A stretch of DNA of 5,196 bases, taken from assembly GCA_026982175.1 (NCBI GenBank), contig JALSHP010000049.1, forward strand, positions 1-5,196. Reading direction: 5' to 3'. Source of the stretch: Campylobacteraceae bacterium (GTDB lineage: Bacteria; Campylobacterota; Campylobacteria; Campylobacterales; Sulfurovaceae). Below the pieces are notes generated by a model, which worked only from the letters and a program-made list of their open reading frames with translations, made no database searches and was not told where the DNA came from. Within the stretch, counting starts at the first letter, position 1. Each line of letters begins with the position of its first letter. The translations under genes were made by a program, and so were the position numbers. This document shows, piece after piece, positions 1 through 4,870 of this stretch.

Positions 1-421
1 TTTTCTCTTTTTGTGCAGGATTGAGAAGATGCCCTCTTTTTATAATCTTACTATTTTGAAGATGGTAAATCAAAAGAAACTTTGCTTCTGGGGTACTGTT
101 GACAATGCTCTTGTTTGAATCGCTTGGAATCATCACCAACAAATCATTTTTTTCATCAACAATTTTTAAGGAAGCCCCTGTAATGAGCATCATCGTTATT
201 TTTTGCCGTGCATTTTTAATAATGGTCGCAAAAGTAGGACGTGAAATTCCCATCTCTTTGGCTGCATCTGCTTGATAAAGCTCTTTGGCATCCATGAGAT
301 AAAGTGCTTCCATCTCTTCATGTAGAAGCTCAATCACTGTTTCATTGTTCCCCTCATTGCTAGTAAAGGCTTTATATTTTGGCTTAAATTGTAATGTCCG
401 TTTTAATTTATCTCGTCCCAT
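1..421 (-). CDS. DUF134 (UPF0251) DNA-binding protein with C-terminal NifX-like domain, partial
   Basis: The 140 visible codons have no stop, so the C-terminus lies beyond the left edge. The start at 421 gives MGRDKLKRTLQFKPKY, which matches the usual beginning of the DUF134/UPF0251 family (a basic 'M-x-R-x-K-x-x-R' followed by a short aromatic stretch). Residues 37-75 carry the family core: an acidic 'EEMEALYLMD' helix, then a sigma-region-4-like helix-turn-helix with 'AAKEMGISRPTFATII' around residues 53-68. From about residue 93, 'LLVMIPSDSNKSIV' and 'PEAKFLLIYHLQNSKII' resemble the dinitrogenase FeMo-cofactor domain (NifX/NafY/NifB tail), a known partner of DUF134; the glycine-rich/HFGRA element of that fold is degenerate here (STPEAKFL). 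Its role is probably transcriptional regulation with metal or cofactor sensing, but no target is proven. It is divergent from the cytochrome bd operon and has no Shine-Dalgarno. The DUF134 call is firm; the second domain is likely. Confidence 0.82.
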   Translation of the reverse strand, partial: MGRDKLKRTLQFKPKYKAFTSNEGNNETVIELLHEEMEALYLMDAKELYQADAAKEMGISRPTFATIIKNARQKITMMLITGASLKIVDEKNDLLVMIPSDSNKSIVNSTPEAKFLLIYHLQNSKIIKRGHLLNPAQKEK

Positions 422-426
422 GTCAA

Positions 427-435
427 ATTATAGCA
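427..435 (-). promoter_or_regulatory. Extended -10 promoter of the DUF134 gene
   Basis: Read leftward, the sequence is TGCTATAAT, a perfect extended -10 element. The hexamer a normal 17 nt upstream (450-455) reads TGTCAA on this strand, a poor -35, so the TG extension would have to compensate. The expected start point, 6-8 nt beyond the -10, falls on or next to the ATG at 421, implying a leaderless or nearly leaderless mRNA. This fits the absence of any AGGAG-like sequence upstream of the ATG. Confidence 0.6.
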
Positions 436-449
436 TAAATTTTAATTAC

Positions 450-478
450 TTGACATATGACAAAAAAAGTGATATTAT
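450..478 (+). promoter_or_regulatory. Sigma70 promoter of the cytochrome bd operon
   Basis: A perfect -35 TTGACA (450-455) is followed by a 17-nt spacer and a -10 TATTAT (473-478). The start point should lie near 484-486. Both the -35 and the start point coincide with copies of the TTGACATATG repeat, so a protein bound there would compete with RNA polymerase; repression is therefore the simplest reading, although activation is not excluded. Confidence 0.75.
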
Positions 479-496
479 TTTTGACATATGTTTAAA

Positions 497-502
497 AAGG
501 AG
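497..502 (+). promoter_or_regulatory. Ribosome binding site deciding the DUF4492 start
   Basis: AAGGAG lies 6 nt before an in-frame GTG at 509. The in-frame ATG at 488 lies upstream of this site, has no Shine-Dalgarno of its own, and sits only a few nucleotides after the predicted transcription start. The next ATG, at 521, has only GAGAGG at a long spacing. Confidence 0.6.
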
Positions 503-508
503 CGAGAG

Positions 509-721
509 GTGTTTCAATTAATGCAAAAAATCTTTCTATTTTATGTAGAAGGGTTTAAAAACATGAAATTGGGTAAGCGTCTATGGATGTTGATACTTAT
601 TAAGCTCTTTGTGCTTCTTGTTGTCATGAAGTGGCTCTTTTTTCCAAATTTTTTAGCAACAAATTTTGAGACAGACGCCCAACGTGCTGATTATGTTTTA
701 GAACATTTAAGCAATAAATAA
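509..721 (+). CDS. DUF4492 small membrane protein, first gene of the cytochrome bd operon
   Basis: This is a small inner-membrane protein of the DUF4492 family, typically encoded directly upstream of cydA in Campylobacterota and Bacteroidetes. The diagnostic core is FYVEGFKNMKLGKRLWMLIL followed by IKLFVLLVVMKWLFFPNFL. It consists of a short amphipathic N-terminus, one hydrophobic span and a polar tail ending in ADYVLEHLSNK. The function is unknown; an assembly or accessory role for the bd oxidase is inferred from the constant linkage. The start is ambiguous. GTG at 509 (70 aa) has the best ribosome site; ATG at 521 (66 aa, MQKIFLFY) fits a compact family N-terminus; ATG at 488 (77 aa) lacks a ribosome site. 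The stop is TAA, directly followed by TAG. The cydA start lies 18 nt downstream. Confidence 0.85.
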   Translation: MFQLMQKIFLFYVEGFKNMKLGKRLWMLILIKLFVLLVVMKWLFFPNFLATNFETDAQRADYVLEHLSNK

Positions 722-739
722 TAGAAAAAGGAGAATGAG

Positions 740-2275
740 ATGATGGAACATAGTGAGCTATTGATTGATTGGTCAAGAGCACAGTTTGCATTAACGGCAC
801 TTTACCATTGGCTTTTTGTGCCATTGACTTTGGGGCTAACATTTATTGTAGCGATTATGGAGACAATTTATGTCAAAACAGGTGATGAGTGGTGGAAAAA
901 GACCACCAAATTTTGGATGGGGCTTTTAGCCATTAACTTTGCAATTGGTTTGGCTACGGGTATTATTATGGAGTTTGAGTTTGGCACAAACTGGTCAAAC
1001 TACTCTTGGATTGTGGGTGATATTTTTGGTGCACCACTTGCCATTGAGGGGCTGATGGCATTTTTTATGGAATCTACTTTCTTTGCTGTGATGTTTTTTG
1101 GATGGAACAAAGTGAGTAAAAAAATGCACTTAACCTCTACATGGTTGGTTGCGATTGGCTCAAATCTCTCGGCTTTATGGATATTGGTCGCCAATGGTTG
1201 GATGCAACACCCTGTGGGAATGCACTTTAATCCTGATACGGCACGAAATGAGATGGAAGATTTTTGGGCTGTTTTCTTTAACCCCAATGCGGTGAGTAAA
1301 TTTCTCCACACGGTGAGTAGTGGGTATGTTTTAGCCTCTCTTTTTGTCATTGGTGTTAGTGCGTGGTATCTACTGAAAAAACGTGAGGTACTTTTTGCGA
1401 AACGTAGTATTATTGTTGCTTCTTCTTTTGGGCTTCTTACTTCACTCTTTTTACTCACAAGTGGTGATGAGTCGGCATTTAATGTGGCACAACAACAACC
1501 CATGAAACTAGCTGCTATGGAGGGACTCTACAAAGGAGAAGAGAGAGCAGGGATTATTGTTATTGGTCTGTTAGATAATACCAAAGTTTTGGGTGATGAA
1601 AAAGCACCTTTTCACTTTAAAGTAGAGATTCCCAATGCCTTGTCTTTTTTGGGTTATCACTCCCTTTCTGCTTTTGTACCAGGAATTCATGACTTGGTGT
1701 ATGGCAATGAAAAACATGAGATTATGAGTGTTGCTCAAAAGATGGAAAAAGGGAAACTCGCTGTTGAGGCATTGAGTGATTATAAAAAATATAAAAAAGA
1801 AAACAATTCTCAAAAAGCGAAAGAAGCTTTGGTTATTTTTGAGCAAAATCAAGCCTATATGGGTTATGGGTATCTACAAAAACCTGAAGATGCCGTGCCT
1901 AATGTTGCCTTGACCTTTTACAGTTTTCACACCATGGTGGGCTTAGGAACATGGTTTTTGGTGCTGTTTATTATGACCCTCTATTTTGCCATGATTAATG
2001 AGATAGAGAAGAAACGATGGCTTTTAAGGTTAATGCTTATGACACTTCCTTTAGGTTATGTGGCACAAGAAGCAGGTTGGATAGTTGCTGAAGCAGGGCG
2101 ACAACCATGGGCTATTCAAGACCTATTACCTGTGGGAATGGCAGCTTCTAATGTGGCATCAACTTCTGTCATGATTACTTTTTGGCTCTTTGCTATCTTA
2201 TTTACAGGCTTACTCATAGCTGAAATTAAAATCATGTTTACACAGATAAATCTTGGACCAAAAGGAGGGCATTAA
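740..2275 (+). CDS. cydA: Cytochrome bd-type quinol oxidase subunit I
   Basis: This is the catalytic subunit that oxidises quinol and reduces oxygen to water in the inner membrane. At 511 aa it is close to full-length E. coli CydA (522 aa). Haem ligands and key residues align clearly: His23 (E. coli H19) in TALYHWLFVPLTLG, Glu103 and Glu111 (E99, E107) in GAPLAIEGLMAFFMEST, His190 (H186, haem b558) in KFLHTVSSGYV, Met399 (M393, b558) in FHTMVGLG, Glu451 (E445) in VAEAGRQPW. The quinol loop runs from about residue 244 to 390, with Lys256 and Glu261 (K252, E257) in MKLAAME, so it is the long Q-loop type. About nine membrane spans are visible. One oddity is that E. coli Arg391, next to the b558 methionine, is His397 here. 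The start at 740 has AAGGAG (728-733) 6 nt upstream; an ATG follows immediately at 743. Sequence alone does not decide between haem d and a cyanide-insensitive variant, as in C. jejuni CioAB. Confidence 0.98.
   Translation: MMEHSELLIDWSRAQFALTALYHWLFVPLTLGLTFIVAIMETIYVKTGDEWWKKTTKFWMGLLAINFAIGLATGIIMEFEFGTNWSNYSWIVGDIFGAPLAIEGLMAFFMESTFFAVMFFGWNKVSKKMHLTSTWLVAIGSNLSALWILVANGWMQHPVGMHFNPDTARNEMEDFWAVFFNPNAVSKFLHTVSSGYVLASLFVIGVSAWYLLKKREVLFAKRSIIVASSFGLLTSLFLLTSGDESAFNVAQQQPMKLAAMEGLYKGEERAGIIVIGLLDNTKVLGDEKAPFHFKVEIPNALSFLGYHSLSAFVPGIHDLVYGNEKHEIMSVAQKMEKGKLAVEALSDYKKYKKENNSQKAKEALVIFEQNQAYMGYGYLQKPEDAVPNVALTFYSFHTMVGLGTWFLVLFIMTLYFAMINEIEKKRWLLRLMLMTLPLGYVAQEAGWIVAEAGRQPWAIQDLLPVGMAASNVASTSVMITFWLFAILFTGLLIAEIKIMFTQINLGPKGGH
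2263..2268 (+). promoter_or_regulatory. Ribosome binding site setting the cydB start
   Basis: A perfect AGGAGG inside the last codons of cydA is 8 nt before the ATG at 2277. It rules out the in-frame upstream TTG at 2253, which would add eight polar residues (MDQKEGIK) encoded within the 3' end of cydA. Confidence 0.85.
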
Positions 2276-2276
2276 G

Positions 2277-3407
2277 ATGTTTGATTCTATTACACTTTAT
2301 CATTTGGAACTCTATTGGTGGTTCATTGTTAGCCTACTTGGTGGGCTTTTTGTTTTCATGAGTTTTATTCAAGGTGGGCAAACCTTGTTGTATACTTTAG
2401 GCAAAACAGAGGATGAACGCGATTTAATCATCAACTCCCTTGGGCGTAAATGGGAACTCTCTTTTACTACTTTGGTTATGTTTGGTGGGGCAATTTTTGC
2501 GGCTTTTCCCCTCTTTTATTCGGTGAGTTTTGGGGGTGCATACTTTGTATGGATGGCAATTTTATTCTGCTTCATTATTCAAGCTGTATCGTATGAGTAT
2601 CGTAAAAAACCCAACAACTTCTTTGGTCATAGATTTTATGAAACATTACTTTTTATCAATGGCTCGTTAGGTATCTTCTTAATTGGTGTGGCATTGGCGA
2701 CACTTTATACGGGAGGAAACTTCATGGTCAATGAGATGAATTTGTCTCACTGGACAAAGTCAAGCTATGGCTTAGAAGCACTCTTAAGCCCTTTTAACTT
2801 GGCTTTTGGTGTGATGTTACTAGCTCTCTCTCGCATCTTAGGGGTGCTTTATTTTTACAACAATCTTGATGAAGAACATATTGAACTTAGAATCTTGCAA
2901 ACACTCAAAAATAATAGTTTGATATTTTTAGCACTCTTTTTATGGGTAGTAGGAATGATGCTTTTTCAAGAGGGCTACAATTATGATGAGATGACGAAAG
3001 TGGTTAATGTAGAGTCGATGAAAATCTTACATAACTTTTTGGCGTATCCTATTTTAATGCTTACGCTATTGATGGGGGTTTCAATGCTCCTCTATGGTCT
3101 CTATAGAGCATTAAATCAAAAGCAAAAAGATGCCATTTGGTATGTAGGGATTGGTACGATTTTAGCCATTACGACGTTACTTTTTGTATTGGGCGTGAAC
3201 CATACAGCTTTCTACCCGTCACTAGCTGATTTGCAGAGTTCTCTTACCATTGAAAATAGTTCGGGGAGTTATTATACACTTTCGGTCATGAGTGTGGTTT
3301 CACTCCTTGTACCTGTGGTATTTGGCTATATTTTCATGGTCTGGCGTTCAATGGACAAAACAAAAATGAGCATTGACGAGGTCAAAAGTGACCCACATCA
3401 TTACTAA
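2277..3407 (+). CDS. cydB: Cytochrome bd-type quinol oxidase subunit II
   Basis: This is the second core subunit (PF02322), structurally related to CydA and needed for complex stability. It is 376 aa against 379 in E. coli, with about eight membrane spans. Family landmarks are an N-terminal LYWWFIVSLLGG span, the INSLGRKWE loop (57-60 region), GGAIFAAFPLFYS, the VSYEYRKK stretch (about 104-111), a mid-protein LLSPFNLAFGVM (about 169-180), and the C-terminal YYTLSVMSVVSLLVPVV span before a charged tail ending DPHHY. The acidic pair of the E. coli TDGFDMGVG motif (D26, D29) is replaced by glutamines in IQGGQTLL (Gln32, Gln35), and E. coli Asp58 after the conserved Trp is Glu60. These changes suggest a divergent subfamily rather than damage, because the rest is intact. 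The gene starts 1 nt after the cydA stop, consistent with translational coupling. Confidence 0.96.
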   Translation: MFDSITLYHLELYWWFIVSLLGGLFVFMSFIQGGQTLLYTLGKTEDERDLIINSLGRKWELSFTTLVMFGGAIFAAFPLFYSVSFGGAYFVWMAILFCFIIQAVSYEYRKKPNNFFGHRFYETLLFINGSLGIFLIGVALATLYTGGNFMVNEMNLSHWTKSSYGLEALLSPFNLAFGVMLLALSRILGVLYFYNNLDEEHIELRILQTLKNNSLIFLALFLWVVGMMLFQEGYNYDEMTKVVNVESMKILHNFLAYPILMLTLLMGVSMLLYGLYRALNQKQKDAIWYVGIGTILAITTLLFVLGVNHTAFYPSLADLQSSLTIENSSGSYYTLSVMSVVSLLVPVVFGYIFMVWRSMDKTKMSIDEVKSDPHHY

Positions 3408-3425
3408 AATTATAAGGAGTAGCAG

Positions 3426-3608
3426 ATGGAGTATTTAGGTGAAATAATTTGGTACATAAGTCTACCGATTACGGTTTGGTTATCGCTCAAATTTGTGGGA
3501 CATAATCTTAACCATTTTAAAAAGCTAGAGCGTTTAGAAGCGTATGAAAAGCGTTATGGTACAATAGAAGTAACAGAAGAGACATTAACAAACAAGGAGC
3601 AAAAATGA
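3426..3608 (+). CDS. Small single-span membrane protein downstream of cydB
   Basis: This 60-aa protein has one N-terminal hydrophobic span (about residues 5-25, EIIWYISLPITVWLSLKFVG). A charged, probably helical tail follows (HFKKLERLEAYEKRYG) and then an acidic/polar end. I do not recognise a named family. Position and size recall CydX/CydS-type subunits of bd oxidases, but the MWYFxW-type start of CydX is absent, so similarity in role is inference only. AAGGAG (3414-3419) lies 6 nt before the ATG, giving a strong ribosome site and supporting a real gene. It begins 18 nt after cydB and its TGA overlaps the next ATG (ATGA), so it belongs to the same operon. Confidence 0.85.
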   Translation: MEYLGEIIWYISLPITVWLSLKFVGHNLNHFKKLERLEAYEKRYGTIEVTEETLTNKEQK

Positions 3609-3811
3609 GATTAACAGATGAACCAAATATGGATACGATTGATGACTACAATAACAACGAAACCCCAGAGAAAAAAAGAACGATACGGCTTATTATTTTA
3701 GGCTTAGTAGTTTTCGCTATTATTGGTGGTTTTGTAAAGTACCAATTTAGTACGGTTAGTGATTATATTGGTACAGCAAATGAGCCAGGGATAGAGCTAA
3801 ATCGAAAATAG
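3605..3811 (+). CDS. Small membrane protein, last gene of the cytochrome bd operon
   Basis: This 68-aa protein has a polar, acidic N-terminus (about residues 1-25, ending in the positive cluster EKKRTIR), one hydrophobic span (about 26-45, LIILGLVVFAIIGGFV) and a short polar C-terminal segment. Positive charges before the span suggest the N-terminus faces the cytoplasm and about 22 residues face the periplasm. No family is recognised. The start overlaps the previous stop (ATGA) and has AAGGAG at 3594-3599, 5 nt upstream, indicating translational coupling. Its TAG stop lies inside a 16-bp tandem duplication just upstream of the operon terminator. Linkage suggests an accessory role with the oxidase; the sequence does not prove it. 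Confidence 0.8.
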   Translation: MRLTDEPNMDTIDDYNNNETPEKKRTIRLIILGLVVFAIIGGFVKYQFSTVSDYIGTANEPGIELNRK

Positions 3812-3838
3812 TTTTTAACTTCAATAGTTTTTAACTTC
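3807..3838. repeat. 16-bp perfect tandem duplication at the operon 3' end
   Basis: AATAGTTTTTAACTTC occurs twice in direct succession (3807-3822 and 3823-3838). The first copy contains the TAG stop of the last operon gene. The second copy ends 8 nt before the terminator stem. It looks like a recent replication-slippage duplication; no function is evident. Confidence 0.9.
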
Positions 3839-3846
3839 TTTTATTT

Positions 3847-3876
3847 AAGGTGATTTGAAAATCACCTTATTTTTTC
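3847..3876 (+). terminator. Intrinsic terminator of the cytochrome bd operon
   Basis: A perfect 10-bp stem, AAGGTGATTT (3847-3856) pairing with AAATCACCTT (3859-3868), is followed by ATTTTTTC on the plus strand. The 2-nt gap means the inner pairs open to form a small loop. On the opposite strand the hairpin is followed by an A-rich sequence, so it should terminate rightward transcription only. Confidence 0.88.
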
Positions 3877-4046
3877 TAAGCCTTGTGTAACATTCCACGC
3901 ACCTCATCTTCATCAATCAAATCTTTGTTAAACTTCACCACAGCAATTTGTTCGGTTTCGTTCAGGTCTGACTCTAAAGATAGGAAATTTACCCTACCGT
4001 ACACGCATAAACTCAATAAGCTCTTTGTCTTTAAAAAGTAAAGCAT
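3876..4046 (-). pseudogene. Possible gene remnant overlapping the antitoxin-like gene
   Basis: A leftward reading frame of 56 codons runs from ATG at 4046 to TAG at 3876. Its first part overlaps the antitoxin-like gene in another frame and looks non-natural. Its last part, after the antitoxin stop at 3994, reads like real protein: ESDLNETEQIAVVKF, then NKDLIDEDEVRGMLHKA, and stop. That balanced, soluble composition differs from the phenylalanine- and lysine-heavy shadow translations nearby, so this may be the C-terminal stub of a deleted gene. I do not recognise the family, and no ribosome site supports the ATG. It is not the known C-terminus of any RelE, PIN or BrnT toxin that I can identify. 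Chance is a real alternative. Confidence 0.35.
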
Positions 4047-4200
4047 TTACAATTTCACTTATATTTTTTTTCTGCTCTTTTGCCAATTTAGCAATAAAAC
4101 TTTCTATCTCTGGTTCAAGATAGATAGGCAGGTTGAAAGTGGCATTTTTATTGTAAAACTTACCTCGTTCTCCATTTGAAAAATCGTACTCTTCTTTCAT
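3994..4200 (-). CDS. Solitary CopG/ribbon-helix-helix antitoxin-like protein
   Basis: This 68-aa protein opens with the MKEEYDFSNGERGKFY signature common to CopG-type antitoxins and related short regulators. A ribbon-helix-helix pattern follows: a beta strand ATFNLPIYLE (about 20-29), helix A EIESFIAKLAKEQKK (31-45), the turn residues NISE, and helix B IVNALLFKDKELIEFM. Such proteins bind operator DNA as dimers and often neutralise a partner toxin. AAGGA (4211-4207) lies 6 nt before the ATG, so expression is plausible. No intact toxin gene flanks it on either side: downstream is a short unexplained reading frame and upstream is non-coding sequence and a rightward pseudogene. It is therefore an orphan antitoxin or stand-alone regulator. 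The exact subfamily is uncertain. Confidence 0.72.
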   Translation of the reverse strand: MKEEYDFSNGERGKFYNKNATFNLPIYLEPEIESFIAKLAKEQKKNISEIVNALLFKDKELIEFMRVR

Positions 4201-4333
4201 TCTTTATCCTTTTCTATAGACTTCTTGCTCTTTTGTTGTTGTTTTTATCAAGGGAAATAAATGTATGAATAACGACTGCTGAATTTATTTCTAACCTATG
4301 AGTATTTTAAAATAGGATATCAGAAGTTGGGTA

Positions 4334-4649
4334 AAAGTTATTTATGGAGTTTACTTGTTTGATCCCTTAGCTTTCAGCTTATGGCACACCCCATAAAGAT
4401 AGTGATATAGATTTGTATGTTGTAACAAATGATGACTTTATGCCACAAAGTTGGAAAGAAAAAAATCAACTCTATCTAAAAGTTTCCAGAACCATACGAG
4501 AACCAAGAGGGCATGTAGCCATAGATTCAAGATACCCAGGAGATTTAGGACTTTTACCCTATGGGCAACCAACAATAGAAGATGCGAAAGAGTTTTACAG
4601 TTTGGCTTTGAGAGTTTTTGATGATGTTGGTCGTATGTTGGATAGATAA
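4334..4649 (+). pseudogene. Deleted and frameshifted MNT nucleotidyltransferase/HEPN remnant
   Basis: Two halves of a HEPN/MNT toxin-antitoxin pair are joined. From 4380, YGTPHKDSDIDLYVVTNDD and SWKEKNQLYLKVSRTIRE match the N-terminal region of MNT-type nucleotidyltransferases, with the catalytic D-x-D at 4404-4412. From about 4524, SRYPGDLGLLPYGQPTIEDA and KEFYSLALRVFDDV match the C-terminal end of HEPN-domain proteins normally encoded next to the MNT gene. The rest of the MNT protein and most of HEPN are missing, so an internal deletion fused the two in frame near 4500-4530. Upstream, YGVYLFDPLA (4343-4372) matches the MNT strand-turn in which LFGS is expected, but in another frame: a 7-nt imperfect duplication (AGCTTTC then AGCTTAT, 4369-4382) shifts the frame and leaves a TAG at 4368. 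GS has become DP. The only start in the downstream frame is a TTG at 4413 after the DxD, so no active enzyme or toxin is expected. Confidence 0.8.
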
Positions 4650-4810
4650 GTTATAAGTCTATTATGGCTGATTCTAATTTCTAAATGTGAGTAAAAATCT
4701 TTCTTTTCTAAAGTATATATTTTTTATTATGAGATAATATTTTAAAATCTAACTGTTATTTTCTTTTTTTCTTTTTTTGTGTAAAAAACTTTGATTTTAT
4801 GTTTTTTTGT

Positions 4811-4839
4811 TTGCAATGTCTAAATAGCTTTTGTATAAT
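4811..4839 (+). promoter_or_regulatory. Sigma70 promoter of the nuclease-domain gene
   Basis: TTGCAA (4811-4816, four of six matches to TTGACA) is followed by a 17-nt spacer and a perfect TATAAT (4834-4839). The start point should lie near 4845-4847, giving a leader of about 25 nt. Long T tracts upstream (around 4754-4807) may add curvature or act as an UP-like element. The separate promoter suggests that the downstream gene starts its own transcription unit. Confidence 0.65.
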
Positions 4840-4870
4840 GAATTAAACTTTATAACTAATGGACTTCTAT

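Larger units (their letters stand above)
420..487. repeat. Three copies of TTGACAT in the divergent intergenic region
   Basis: TTGACAT occurs on the minus strand at 426-420, and on the plus strand at 450-456 and 481-487. The two plus-strand copies extend to a 10-nt identity, TTGACATATG (450-459 and 481-490), and are 31 bp apart, about three helical turns. The middle copy is the operon -35 and reads as an imperfect dyad, TTGACATATGACAA (450-463). The third covers the predicted operon start point, and the first covers the start codon of the divergent regulator. This arrangement is what a shared operator would look like; which protein binds is not shown by the sequence. Confidence 0.55.

Noticed and set aside
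450..463. Classical FNR box in the cyd promoter
   Set aside because: TTGACATATGACAA differs from TTGAT-N4-ATCAA at positions in both half-sites, and it coincides with the -35; the direct-repeat reading explains more of the region.
624..842. Minus-strand 72-codon open frame across the DUF4492-cydA junction
   Set aside because: It is the complement of two genes with clear family matches, lacks a ribosome site and has no protein-like pattern.
1000..1503. Minus-strand 167-codon open frame
   Set aside because: It lies wholly antisense to the conserved core of cydA; its length reflects codon bias of the real gene.
1571..1852. Minus-strand 93-codon open frame
   Set aside because: It is antisense to the cydA Q-loop, with a phenylalanine/isoleucine-rich shadow composition from lysine- and asparagine-rich codons.
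2253..2276. Upstream TTG start for cydB
   Set aside because: It would add eight residues inside cydA without a ribosome site, whereas ATG 2277 has AGGAGG at 8 nt and gives the normal CydB N-terminus.
3426..3608. Calling this small protein CydX
   Set aside because: CydX proteins are shorter and start with a MWYFxW-like motif that is absent; only position and a single span agree.
3807..3838. CRISPR or other repeat array
   Set aside because: There are only two directly abutting 16-bp copies with no spacers; it is a simple tandem duplication.
4497..4514. RX4H (REPRGH) as the HEPN RNase motif
   Set aside because: It falls at the MNT/HEPN junction, not in the helical position where the HEPN catalytic motif belongs, and is probably a chance product of the fusion.
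4725..4747. TATTAT-GAG-ATAATA hairpin followed by TTTT as a terminator
   Set aside because: The stem is only six A-T pairs and would be too weak; such palindromes are expected by chance in this AT-rich gap.
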